DNA of 14,934 bases from an uncultured Neisseriaceae bacterium (GCA_903891375.1 CAITEL010000224.1:1-14934); one strand, 5' to 3'; counted from the stretch's first letter, positions 1 through 7,774 are shown. Notes: generated by a model not told the origin, from the sequence alone. Made by a program: numbers and translations.

Positions 1-1
1 A

Positions 2-727
2 GACATAACAATTATTTATGATAATTGCCGATTTAATCCAGATCTATATTATGGCTTTGGATTTTCTTGTCTAATTGAATATGGGGATCAAAAAATAATT
101 TTTGACACAGGTGGTGATAAATTAGCTTTTTTTCATAATGTTGAAAGGCTACAAATAAACTTAGATGGAATTACACATATTATATTTTCGCATCAACATT
201 GGGATCATACAGCAGGCTTTAAAGAAATAATCAACCGGTTAAATAATAATTGTTTAATTTATGTCCCGTTTAAATTTGATAAAAAATTATTATCCCAAAT
301 ACCAAAATCGAAAAAAGTACTAATATTAAACAATATACATGAAATTGAACAAAATATATTTTCAGTAGTGCTAAAAGGACATTCCTGTGTAGTAAAGGAA
401 TGTTTTACAGTGTACGAACAATCCCTAGTAATTAATAGTGGAAAAGAATTAATTATTTTAACTGGGTGTGCTCACCCTGGTATTAAAAACATATTGATGA
501 CAGTTCAAAATAATTTTGCAAATGAAATCGGTTGGGTTATTGGTGGATTACATTTATATAGGAGTTCAACTAAAAAAATCATTGACATAATAGATTGTTT
601 TAATATTATTCAAGTAAAAAATCTTGCACCATGTCATTGTACTGGCGAAAAGGCTATTAGGTTGTTTGAAAATAGATTCACTGGAACACTTCATAATATT
701 GGAACTGGTGCGTCATTATACATATGA
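2..727 (+). CDS. MBL-fold metal-dependent hydrolase, COG1237-like (5' end outside window)
   Basis: The reading frame is open from the first bases of the window, so the start lies upstream; 241 residues are visible. They open with DITIIYDN and a GFSCLIEYG...IIFDTGG segment, the usual beginning of metallo-beta-lactamase-fold proteins of the COG1237 type (related to the enzyme annotated as 7,8-dihydropterin-6-methyl-4-(ribofuranosyl)aminobenzene-phosphate synthase), so probably only a few residues are missing. The metal-binding HxHxDH motif reads HQHWDH, encoded at 191-208. Later family landmarks are LTGCAHPG (about 460-483), IGGLHLY (about 539-560) and PCHCTG (about 628-645). It is probably a soluble cytoplasmic hydrolase or transferase binding two metal ions; the substrate cannot be told. 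A start at the internal ATG-like codon at 368 would remove the metal site and is not credible. The ATP-grasp stub follows 34 bp downstream. Confidence 0.85.
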   Translation, partial: DITIIYDNCRFNPDLYYGFGFSCLIEYGDQKIIFDTGGDKLAFFHNVERLQINLDGITHIIFSHQHWDHTAGFKEIINRLNNNCLIYVPFKFDKKLLSQIPKSKKVLILNNIHEIEQNIFSVVLKGHSCVVKECFTVYEQSLVINSGKELIILTGCAHPGIKNILMTVQNNFANEIGWVIGGLHLYRSSTKKIIDIIDCFNIIQVKNLAPCHCTGEKAIRLFENRFTGTLHNIGTGASLYI

Positions 728-761
728 CATTTTTTAAATTTTAATTAGGGTATATTTAGTT

Positions 762-1067
762 ATGAAAATTCTTTTGGTGAATCCCATTTCATCGGCAGGT
801 TATATGTCCGACATATTTAAAAGTTATAACATTCACACTACTGCTATCTACACTATTAATGAAGACCAATTTACTTCATTTCATAAACCAAACAAGATAT
901 GGTTTGACAAACAAATAAATGTAAACTCTACTGATATTACAACTATTATTAATGAGTTAATGGGGGCATTTGATTATGTAATCAGTGGGACTGAATCTGC
1001 TACAAATTTATCTGATAAGTTGGCGGAATACTATACGCCACAGTATATGGTGGTAGGCAAAAACTAA
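762..1067 (+). CDS. Short protein resembling an isolated ATP-grasp N-terminal (pre-ATP-grasp) domain; probable remnant
   Basis: This 101-residue protein starts MKILLVNPISSAGYMSDIFK and later has YVISGTESATNLSDKLAEYY. That pattern (beta strand, loop, helix, then a V-I-x-G-[ST]-E-x5-[LA]-[AS]-D-[KR]-L-A segment) is what I associate with the Rossmann-like first domain of ATP-grasp ligases such as amino-acid ligases and biotin-carboxylase relatives. Those enzymes run to about 400 residues, with the ATP-binding and catalytic parts after this domain. Here the frame stops just where the ATP-binding domain should begin, and I see no continuation in other frames before the palindrome at 1069-1110. It is therefore most likely a truncated, catalytically dead remnant, though a free-standing small protein is possible. 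The family call is by pattern only. Confidence 0.5.
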   Translation: MKILLVNPISSAGYMSDIFKSYNIHTTAIYTINEDQFTSFHKPNKIWFDKQINVNSTDITTIINELMGAFDYVISGTESATNLSDKLAEYYTPQYMVVGKN

Positions 1068-1068
1068 C

Positions 1069-1110
1069 TAGTAGTGAGGATATAATTTTAAAATTATATC
1101 CTCACTACTA
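1069..1110. terminator. Perfect 42-bp palindrome between convergent genes, probable terminator
   Basis: The 42 bases are exactly self-complementary: two 21-nt arms with no spacer, starting tagtagtgagg and ending cctcactacta. It begins one base after the stop of the ATP-grasp-like stub and lies 28 bp beyond the stop of the minus-strand nuclease-like gene. Read on the minus strand, the hairpin is followed by gttagtttttgcc, a fair U-tract, so it would serve best as terminator of the minus-strand operon. On the plus strand it is followed by catttactgg, which is a poor U-tract. Termination is inferred; the symmetry is seen directly. Confidence 0.65.
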
Positions 1111-1138
1111 CATTTACTGGTCCAGAAAAATCCCTCCA

Positions 1139-1726
1139 TCAAACTAATTCCATGACATTAACTAGATGGTTAAAATGTATTGTATCTAAGGTGCATGAAT
1201 AACCAAAGCTTTGTTTGGTAATAGATTTATCATTTCTTAAATAAACTGGTTTTTTAATAGTTCGTTCTGGTAGTCTAAATAAAAGATGTACAATACGTAA
1301 CTCCTTTTTTTGATTGTATACACTATTAATAAATTCGGCAACATAGTCACCATTTTTAAATTTATCTTGTACTCCTGAGAAATGATGCGACTTGAGTTCG
1401 ATGACAATTGCATATATTACTTGTGGTAATTCATAAAATAATATATAGTCAGGGATTTTAGTTAATCCACGAACGGCGTTATTAAAAATATGCAGTGGGT
1501 TCATTTGCCGTTGTTTAGGATTTTTATAGTCACTTTTAAAAATGGTGATTTTATGTTGTTGTGTACTTATAATGTTAATTTGCTTATTTTTTGTTAATGG
1601 GTCTTCTTCATGTAGCTGGAAACAATAACGAATGGGAGCATTATTGTGTAGCCGACCTAAAGATGTAGCATCAACTAAATATTCTGGGTTTAAGATGCTA
1701 CTGATGGTAGTCATTGTCAAGCTCAT
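1139..1726 (-). CDS. Small protein with PD-(D/E)XK-like nuclease motif, partner of upstream ATPase
   Basis: I do not recognise a named family. The protein is about 195 residues and contains IPDYILFYELPQ followed by AIVIELKSHH. This is the D-(x16)-E-x-K spacing of a PD-(D/E)XK nuclease core; from the start used here the residues are D93, E110 and K112. The next segment (GVQDKFKNGDYVAEFI) fits the helix that usually follows the ExK strand. I infer a metal-dependent nuclease. Start choice is open: a GTG at 1750, ATG at 1726 or ATG at 1714 are all in frame, none has a convincing Shine-Dalgarno sequence, and all overlap the end of the ATPase gene (stop at 1698). The overlap implies translational coupling and a joint function. 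The protein has no signal peptide or membrane segment. A structural domain merely resembling a nuclease is the main alternative. Confidence 0.6.
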   Translation of the reverse strand: MSLTMTTISSILNPEYLVDATSLGRLHNNAPIRYCFQLHEEDPLTKNKQINIISTQQHKITIFKSDYKNPKQRQMNPLHIFNNAVRGLTKIPDYILFYELPQVIYAIVIELKSHHFSGVQDKFKNGDYVAEFINSVYNQKKELRIVHLLFRLPERTIKKPVYLRNDKSITKQSFGYSCTLDTIHFNHLVNVMELV

Positions 1727-3152
1727 TGAATAAAATTTGGCTAATTTCACTTAGGTTGTTTATTTCGTCGTCTAATATGGCTAAATTAACGCCATAGCAA
1801 TCAATGTCGCTTTTGTGTGTATGGTATCCATCATCGTTTTCCACAACAGTGTAACAGTCAACATAATTTGGTCGTATGGGCATATCTTCACTGTAACCAC
1901 TATGGTATGTTTTATTAAAATGATTAATTATGCTTGATTGATTTCCTACTCCTAATCCATATAGCATAATTAAATTATTGAGTTCTTTAATAATGTAATC
2001 GCTATGCGTAGTAAAAAGAACTTTTATTCCAGAGTTGGCAAGCATTGCAAGAAAACGTGCCATCTTCCGTTGATTATCTGGATGAAGATTTAGTTCTGGC
2101 TCATCAATAATCAGAATTTGATTTTGATCAGCAACAAAATTAGCATAGGCATCAAAAAGAAGTAAAGATTTAACGCTTGAGGAGGTTGAGTGGATAGGAA
2201 GTTTTATTTTTTGTTCGGATTTGGGTACAAAAAATATTTGATTCAAATTTTTATCAAAAGTATACTTGCCGTTACTGATTTGTTTTGATATAAATGATTT
2301 AATGGTTGGTTTGACTGTAGCTTTATTCTTGCTAATGTCAAATATATTACGGATAAAGTCCATATTAAGTTTTATGGGTAATGGGTAGCGTGCTATATGT
2401 TTTTTCATTAAAGAGTCTGAAGTTTTACCAAGTAAATGGTGTTCTTGTTGCAGTGATTCAATCAACGTGTTTCTTGACGTGTCAAGTTCTCGATAAAAGA
2501 TTGAAACACCTGTTCTTTCAGAGGTTACGATAAATGGTGCGGGGAAGATTTGACTTATAAAATAGGTGATAATAGATTTTGTGATGTGACCACTCATTAT
2601 TTCGTACATCTGTTTATTTAGTTCGGCATGATTTTCAATTACTGAGTATACTTCAACTCTACCTTTGTCATTGGTTTGATTTAATTCAATCTTTATATTA
2701 TGTGCAATTTGAAAATTATTAATAAGTAATTTTTTAGAAAAGTCAATAAAAAGATTATCAATAATGACACTAAAAGAAAAATTTTTTAATAGTTCAGAGT
2801 CTGCATCAAAAGAGAGTAGTTTATGTGAAACTTGAGCATAATCTTTTGCTGCTTTTTCGATAAAATTAGGTAGTGTTTTGGCTAATAAAGATAAGTCAAT
2901 AATTGTTTTGGATGAAGAAGTGGATAATTGGATAGCAATTAATTTTTGCCATTCATCATTTATGGTAACAGATTTAATATAATCTAAAAAACCAAAGATC
3001 AAGTATGTAATGTATGTTTTGGACACACTATTTTTACCAGCAATTACAGTCATTTGATTTAATGATATTTCTGCATTGGTAATTTGGCCAATATTACGTA
3101 AAATGAAACGAATGCTATTTGTTGTATTCACTTTGATATTCCTTTTATACAT
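1698..3152 (-). CDS. AAA/ABC-type ATPase (AAA_15/OLD-like), Walker A atypical
   Basis: This 484-residue protein has the layout of a single-chain SMC/OLD-type ATPase. An N-terminal strand pattern (RFILRNIGQITNAEISL) leads into a Walker A at residues 39-46, GKNSVSKT. A family-like SERTGVSIFYREL segment lies at about 211-223, an STSSSVKSLLLFD signature-like segment at about 322-334, Walker B ILIIDEPE with D350 and E351, and a switch histidine in TTHSD (H383). The central 60-300 region is helical and poorly conserved. The Walker A lacks its second glycine: the codon is tcc, giving Ser44 before K45-T46. The gene starts 18 bp after the RNB exoribonuclease stop and its end overlaps the nuclease-like gene. 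ATPases of this class are common partners of nucleases in phage-defence systems, so a defence role is plausible but inferred. The start ATG has only a weak ribosome-binding site. Confidence 0.8.
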   Translation of the reverse strand: MYKRNIKVNTTNSIRFILRNIGQITNAEISLNQMTVIAGKNSVSKTYITYLIFGFLDYIKSVTINDEWQKLIAIQLSTSSSKTIIDLSLLAKTLPNFIEKAAKDYAQVSHKLLSFDADSELLKNFSFSVIIDNLFIDFSKKLLINNFQIAHNIKIELNQTNDKGRVEVYSVIENHAELNKQMYEIMSGHITKSIITYFISQIFPAPFIVTSERTGVSIFYRELDTSRNTLIESLQQEHHLLGKTSDSLMKKHIARYPLPIKLNMDFIRNIFDISKNKATVKPTIKSFISKQISNGKYTFDKNLNQIFFVPKSEQKIKLPIHSTSSSVKSLLLFDAYANFVADQNQILIIDEPELNLHPDNQRKMARFLAMLANSGIKVLFTTHSDYIIKELNNLIMLYGLGVGNQSSIINHFNKTYHSGYSEDMPIRPNYVDCYTVVENDDGYHTHKSDIDCYGVNLAILDDEINNLSEISQILFNELDNDYHQ

Positions 3153-3170
3153 GCTGCTTGTGTCAAGTAG

Positions 3171-5021
3171 CTACTGAGTTACTGTTCCTTCAAGTATTTT
3201 AAAGTCAAAATTAAGCGTTGTCAAGTTTATATTATATATTTTAAGTTTTATTTTAGTTCCTTTGGGTTTCACTGTTGTAAGGCCGTGAGTGTCTATATCA
3301 ATAGGTACACCTTGTAGTTGAACTTTAGATTTATAAACAAAAGTACCCTCAATATCGGAAATGTTTTCTTGTATAAAATATTTTAACGACCAAAAACGTT
3401 CCATTTTGGTCTGAAAAGCCAAATATTTAGAATATTTAGTATCAAAATCGTCCACAACTTGCAAAATGGTTGGGCTTAGACCAGTATAATAATTTTTGCT
3501 ATTACATATCATATGAATGATTTGATGTTGATTAATATAATCAGAAGCTCGGCGAAGTGGGGACGTTGCCCAAGTATAATAACTAACATTGAGTCCAGTG
3601 TGTGAGTCGGCATTAAGCGTCATTTTAACTGGATAGTTGGGTTGTTTTACACGATAAATAGCAGGGGTAAAGCTATTGGTAAGCATTCGTCCCCATGTGC
3701 AATTAGCCAGTATCATAAGTTCACTAACTAATTTATCTATGGGGTTACCTCGGATTCTTGGACTAATTATTACTTTATCGTCTTTGAATGAGAAATTATA
3801 ATCAACAGCAAGATTATTTACAGATGGTCTACCACGTGATTCTTCTAATTTGTTGGCAAATTTATGTAGTATTTTCAGTTGGTGCTCATATGGATAATTA
3901 TGTTCAGTATTAATATTTTCTTCATTAAATAGTAGCTCAAGTTCCTCTATGCGTAAATTTTTACTAATTTTAACTATTTCAAGTTTTGAATAATACTCGC
4001 TTATATTAAATTCATTATCAACTACAAAATATATGCTTACCACTGGAGATTCTGTATTTTCCCATAAACTATATTTATGAATTAAGTCTTCAGGCAACAT
4101 AGTTATTTTGTGTCCAGGATAATAAATAGTTGAAATATTTTCAGCTACCATATCCTCAAGAGTACTATCTAATGCTGGAGCTGATATATGAATCCCAATA
4201 AGGTAACCAGACTCAGTTTCAACAATGGAAAATGCGTCATCAATCTCTGTGGTGTTCTTGTCGTCAATAGAAAAGACATTTATGTTTAAATTCTTCTCAG
4301 GGGTAAAGATTGGGTTAGGTATATTTTTAATGGTATAGTTTATGCCTTGTGGGAATGTTTCTTGAAAAAAACTATCAGCAAAAAATTGTGCTAAATTTTG
4401 CACTAATCCAGTTTTTTGACATAATTCTAGTTGAGTAATGTTTAAATGCTTACTTGCTTGTGATAATGTTTTATACTCCATCGAGTGTTTATCGGGTTTA
4501 TTCAATAGTTTTATAATGTTAGTGTTGTCAGGAAATTCAGGTTTTTCTAAGTTAATGAGTTTATTGTAATATTTATCAAATTGTTGCTGTTGTTCTTGTT
4601 CTTTTAAAATAATTGCTTGACGTTTTTTTTGTTCTTCTGGTGTGCATTTACTAAAAGAGCCATCTAAATAATTGTGGAATAGAATACCTTGTTTGGCTAT
4701 AGCTAATAATAGAGCTGTTATCTCTGTCTCAGTATGGTGTTCTCCATAATATAACTTTGCGAGATCACTAATCGATAATTTTCGGTCGAACTCTTCAATC
4801 ATTTGCCAGAGTAGCTCTGTATCAATATTAGGAGTCAAAGTGGCTAATTGATTTTGGAAGTTGGTAATGTCGTTAGTTTTTAGTTGATAGAGTTTTTGCT
4901 CTAGTTTTATTTTTTTCTTTAGCTTATCTGGGATTAACTCCACTTGTTGATGTGTTTTGTATGTATCGATTAAATGAGCTATTTTGTATTCTGGCCCATC
5001 ACTGATTATTAAATAACTCAT
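3171..5021 (-). CDS. RNB-domain exoribonuclease (RNase II/R family)
   Basis: It is a predicted 3'-to-5' processive exoribonuclease that degrades RNA to nucleoside 5'-monophosphates in the cytoplasm. From the start chosen here it has 616 residues. The RNB domain begins near residue 247 with VFSIDDKNTTEIDDAFS, which supplies acidic metal ligands D253, E259, D261 and D262; E259 stands where E. coli RNase II has Asp. Further on are GIHISAPA, YYPGHKITMLPEDL and the RNB signature TSPLRRASDYINQHQ. The C-terminal 60 residues look like a small OB/S1-type domain. The N-terminus MSYLIISDGPEYKIAHLID resembles the opening of betaproteobacterial RNB proteins (E-D-G-x-FK-x-G). I therefore prefer the ATG at 5021 over one at 5075, which adds 18 basic residues and lacks a ribosome-binding site. 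The ATPase/nuclease pair follows after 18 bp, probably on the same transcript. Confidence 0.88.
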   Translation of the reverse strand: MSYLIISDGPEYKIAHLIDTYKTHQQVELIPDKLKKKIKLEQKLYQLKTNDITNFQNQLATLTPNIDTELLWQMIEEFDRKLSISDLAKLYYGEHHTETEITALLLAIAKQGILFHNYLDGSFSKCTPEEQKKRQAIILKEQEQQQQFDKYYNKLINLEKPEFPDNTNIIKLLNKPDKHSMEYKTLSQASKHLNITQLELCQKTGLVQNLAQFFADSFFQETFPQGINYTIKNIPNPIFTPEKNLNINVFSIDDKNTTEIDDAFSIVETESGYLIGIHISAPALDSTLEDMVAENISTIYYPGHKITMLPEDLIHKYSLWENTESPVVSIYFVVDNEFNISEYYSKLEIVKISKNLRIEELELLFNEENINTEHNYPYEHQLKILHKFANKLEESRGRPSVNNLAVDYNFSFKDDKVIISPRIRGNPIDKLVSELMILANCTWGRMLTNSFTPAIYRVKQPNYPVKMTLNADSHTGLNVSYYTWATSPLRRASDYINQHQIIHMICNSKNYYTGLSPTILQVVDDFDTKYSKYLAFQTKMERFWSLKYFIQENISDIEGTFVYKSKVQLQGVPIDIDTHGLTTVKPKGTKIKLKIYNINLTTLNFDFKILEGTVTQ

Positions 5022-5267
5022 TATGTTGTGTGCTTTCTTAAATCTATAAAAAGAATATAAACGTGATTTTAACATTTATTGACAAATAAGATTAACTTTA
5101 AAATGTAGAAATAATGTATTTTATTGTGGTCATAGAAGCAAAGCTATTTATTATCTATTGATTTGTTTAGAAATTTTTTGTTTTATTGTAAAAGCTCAGG
5201 CAATTTTTTGCTCAATATGGTAATATACGCAACGTAGCAATGTAATTTATTTTGAGGTTGTAAAATA

Positions 5268-5867
5268 GTGTTAAGAAAGTTTATTAAGTCAATTATCCCG
5301 AGTAAAGGTGATGTTTTTTTTAATCTATTTGAAGATGCGGCGAAAAACGTATATCAATCAGCACAGATATTTGTAGATATTCTTAATTCAAAAGATGAAA
5401 CCGAGCTAGCTCAGTTATGTGGTAGTGCTAGAATTCTTAAGCAAAAAGCTAATGATATAAATAAAAAAGTTCTTCAAGCGTTAAATAAAATGTTTATCAC
5501 CCCGATTGATAGAGGTGATATTCAAGAACTATCTGGGTTTTTGAATAAATTAACGAAAAGAATTGTAAAAATTAGTACTAAACTAGATATTTATAAAATC
5601 GATGCAAATACGGATGATTGCATGATAAAAAGTGCGAATACATTACTAATTATTACAAAAATGTTAGTAGAATGTACCCAAGGTTTGAAAGATGGCGATA
5701 ATCATAAAATTGAATTAGCTGTACAAAAGATAAACGATTTGGAAGAACATGGGATTGATGATTTTAGGCATGCAATTAATGAAATATATTCGGGTAAATT
5801 TGACACGCTTACAATTTTAAAATTAAAAGAAATTTATAAAAGCATCGATGGAGCGATTGAGCTTTGA
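5268..5867 (+). CDS. DUF47 PhoU-like protein, accessory to Pit phosphate transporter
   Basis: The 199-residue all-helical protein has the DUF47/TIGR00153 pattern: FFNLFEDAAKNVYQSAQIFVDIL near the start, a central ILKQKANDINKKVLQALNKMFITPIDRGDIQEL segment in which TPIDRGDI is a strong family landmark, and a PhoU-like second half ending in DDFRHAINEIYSG and LKLKEIYKSIDGAIEL. Family members are usually 205-215 residues and sit beside PiT transporters, whose activity they are thought to modulate. The pit gene follows 63 bp downstream, as expected. The start codon is GTG (gtg tta aga) with GAGG at 5254-5257, 10 nt upstream; no in-frame ATG fits the family's N-terminus. The 246 bp upstream (5022-5267), shared with the divergent exoribonuclease gene, must hold promoters for both, but I find no convincing one there. 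Confidence 0.88.
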   Translation: MLRKFIKSIIPSKGDVFFNLFEDAAKNVYQSAQIFVDILNSKDETELAQLCGSARILKQKANDINKKVLQALNKMFITPIDRGDIQELSGFLNKLTKRIVKISTKLDIYKIDANTDDCMIKSANTLLIITKMLVECTQGLKDGDNHKIELAVQKINDLEEHGIDDFRHAINEIYSGKFDTLTILKLKEIYKSIDGAIEL

Positions 5868-5930
5868 GTAAATGCTGCGGATTTATCAATGCAGATTTCT
5901 CTTGAAAGTATATAAAGGAATATTTGGAGT

Positions 5931-6923
5931 ATGGATTTTCCCATAGTGGCAATAATTATAATTATTATTGCTCTGGCATTTGAATTTATAAATGGCTTTC
6001 ATGATACAGCTAATGCAGTAGCCACATCAGTTTCGACAAAATCGCTTGAACCTTTTCAGGCCATTAGCGTCTCGGCAATATTTAATTTAATTGGGGCACT
6101 TAGCGGTACGGCGGTTGCAGTTACAATAGCTAAAGGGTTTGCTGACCCTATTTTAGCTACCGATGTGGTTATTTTGTCGGCGTTATTATCTGCAATTACT
6201 TGGAATTTAATCACTTGGGCCTTCGGAATCCCTTCCTCATCTTCTCATGCACTTATTGGTGGTTTAGTTGGAGCTATTGCATTTAATAGTGGATTTCAGC
6301 ATATTAATTATGTTAGCTTATTGCACAAAGTAATTATTCCCATGGTTATTTCACCGATATTGGGGTTTATAATTGCAGGGTTTATAGCCATTAGTTTAAG
6401 TAAATTACTGAGTAACAATAAAGAACCACGTAAAACTAATAACCGTATTCGAGAGATACAAGTTTTATCTACGGCATTTTTATCCTTTAGTCATGGTGCT
6501 AATGATGCCCAGAAAACAATGGGGATAATAACGTTAACTTTATTTAATTACCATATGATAAATACAATAAATGTTCCAGATTGGGTTATCTTTGCTTGTG
6601 CTATTTGCATGTCTATGGGGACGTTATCTGGCGGTGTTAGAATTATAAAAACGCTTAGCACACGAGTTGCTAAACTAAAACCAGCAAGTGGATTTGCAGC
6701 TGAAATTAGTTCGGCCACATTGTTGTTTATTGGTGCCAAATTAGGTATACCATTGAGTACAACTCACGCTGTCTCTGGTTCAATTATGGGGGCTGGCACA
6801 ACTAGTAGGTTCGGACTTAACTGGGGCGTTGTAAGGAATATGGTTGTTTCGTGGGTCTTGACTTTGCCAGTCTGTGGATTAATTGCAGGGTTAGTTTTGC
6901 ATGTAATACGTATTTTCTGGTAG
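5931..6923 (+). CDS. pit: PiT-family low-affinity inorganic phosphate transporter
   Basis: The 330-residue integral membrane protein carries both inverted-repeat signatures of the PiT family: GFHDTANAVATSVSTKSL at about 22-39 and SFSHGANDAQKTMGIITLTL at about 186-205. Each is followed by the SSSHALIGG and STTHAVSGSIMGAG type motifs of the two halves. About ten membrane segments are visible, with a short cytoplasmic loop (LLSNNKEPRKTNNRIREIQ) in the middle. It would import phosphate, probably as a neutral metal-phosphate complex with protons (or sodium), across the inner membrane. The length matches the short bacterial form. An AAAGGAA lies 11 nt and a GGAG only 1 nt before the ATG; the former is the likelier ribosome-binding site. 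It forms a two-gene operon with the DUF47 protein upstream. Confidence 0.92.
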   Translation: MDFPIVAIIIIIIALAFEFINGFHDTANAVATSVSTKSLEPFQAISVSAIFNLIGALSGTAVAVTIAKGFADPILATDVVILSALLSAITWNLITWAFGIPSSSSHALIGGLVGAIAFNSGFQHINYVSLLHKVIIPMVISPILGFIIAGFIAISLSKLLSNNKEPRKTNNRIREIQVLSTAFLSFSHGANDAQKTMGIITLTLFNYHMINTINVPDWVIFACAICMSMGTLSGGVRIIKTLSTRVAKLKPASGFAAEISSATLLFIGAKLGIPLSTTHAVSGSIMGAGTTSRFGLNWGVVRNMVVSWVLTLPVCGLIAGLVLHVIRIFW

Positions 6924-6960
6924 TGTTCAGCTTTTTGTGAACAAAATATATTAATTGAGC

Positions 6961-6990
6961 TTGATTTTTTAACCTAAGATAAGCTATAAT
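6961..6990 (+). promoter_or_regulatory. Sigma70-type promoter for yccA
   Basis: A TTGATT hexamer (6961-6966) is followed after 18 nt by a perfect TATAAT (6985-6990). Transcription would start near 6997, giving a leader of about 23 nt that contains the strong AAGGAGA ribosome-binding site at 7004-7010. Confidence 0.65.
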
Positions 6991-7019
6991 ATAGGATAAA
7001 ACAAAGGAGAAATGTTTAA

Positions 7020-7712
7020 ATGAATAATTTTCAATATAACGCATATCAAGTAGCAGTTCCATCGCAGGAAATTCGCCAAAAAGTATTGCGCAATACATAT
7101 ATGTTGCTGGCGTTGTCGTTAATTCCTACAGCTATAGGTGCGATGTTTGGCATAAATCTATCATTTATGTTTTTGATGAAGAGTCCAATTTTAGCACCAC
7201 TACTTATGATTGCTAGTATGTACTTTTTAATGTTTATGGTTGAACGTAACAAAAATAGCTTTGCTGGTGTGATCTGGATGATGATTTTTACATTCTTTAT
7301 GGGGTTATTGTTAGGACCATTATTACAATACGCATTAAGAGTACCGAATGGTTCTAGCCTAGTATTAATGGCGGCGCTATTGACCTCTATTGTGTTTTTT
7401 GTAATGAGTGGTATCGCATATACAGTTAAACGAGAATTAAGCTTTTTAAGTAGCTTTATGACAATTGGTGCGATTGTGCTATTTGTTGCAGTAATTGCAA
7501 ATATGTTTTTAAGAATGCCTGGGCTTTATTTGGCGATATGTGGTGCATTTGTAGTTTTTTCATCCTTGATGATCTTATGGCAAGTTAATCAAGTTGTTCG
7601 TGGTGGAGAGACCAACTATATTTCTGCAACTCTTACATTATACATTAGTATATATAATTTATTCACTAGTTTATTACAAATTATCTTAGCCTTTACAGGA
7701 AACAGAAGATAA
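7020..7712 (+). CDS. yccA: Bax inhibitor-1/YccA family inner-membrane protein (FtsH modulator)
   Basis: The 230-residue protein has seven predicted membrane helices and a soluble N-terminal tail of about 25 residues. It resembles E. coli YccA more than YbhL-type members: KVLRNTYMLLALSL near the start matches KVLRNTYFLLSLTL of YccA, and the end GGETNYISATLTLYISIYNLFTSLLQ matches YccA's GGETNYIRATVSLYVSLYNIF. In E. coli, YccA is a substrate and inhibitor of the membrane protease FtsH; a similar membrane quality-control role is inferred here. The YccA-type Ser replaces the Asp found in calcium-conducting family members (LYISIYN rather than LYLDxxN). An AAGGAGA ribosome-binding site sits 9 nt before the ATG. 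The gene is monocistronic, with its own promoter and the terminator at 7726-7756. Confidence 0.9.
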   Translation: MNNFQYNAYQVAVPSQEIRQKVLRNTYMLLALSLIPTAIGAMFGINLSFMFLMKSPILAPLLMIASMYFLMFMVERNKNSFAGVIWMMIFTFFMGLLLGPLLQYALRVPNGSSLVLMAALLTSIVFFVMSGIAYTVKRELSFLSSFMTIGAIVLFVAVIANMFLRMPGLYLAICGAFVVFSSLMILWQVNQVVRGGETNYISATLTLYISIYNLFTSLLQIILAFTGNRR

Positions 7713-7725
7713 CCATTTTTTATTT

Positions 7726-7756
7726 AAAAGCTACCATGTATGGTAGCTTTTTTTTT
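7726..7756 (+). terminator. Rho-independent terminator of yccA
   Basis: An 11-bp perfect stem aaaagctacca / tggtagctttt with a tgta loop is followed by a continuous T-run to 7756. It starts 13 bp after the yccA stop codon. The A-tract before the stem means it may also work on the minus strand. Confidence 0.93.
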
Positions 7757-7774
7757 ATGCATTGACTTTATAAT

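Noticed and set aside
1069..1110. Palindrome as part of a CRISPR array or insertion-sequence end
   Set aside because: It is single in the window, has no spacers, and no transposase or target-site duplication is visible nearby.
5022..5075. 18-residue N-terminal extension of the RNB exoribonuclease
   Set aside because: No ribosome-binding site at 5075, and family resemblance begins at the Met encoded at 5021.
6817..7098. Minus-strand open frame spanning the pit/yccA junction
   Set aside because: It overlaps two certain genes and a promoter on the other strand, and the protein looks like random low-complexity translation.
7769..7774. Perfect TATAAT just before uvrB as its promoter
   Set aside because: It abuts the start codon, so transcription would begin inside the gene, and the conserved N-terminus needs the ATG at 7775. 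There is no -35 at proper spacing other than within the terminator stem.
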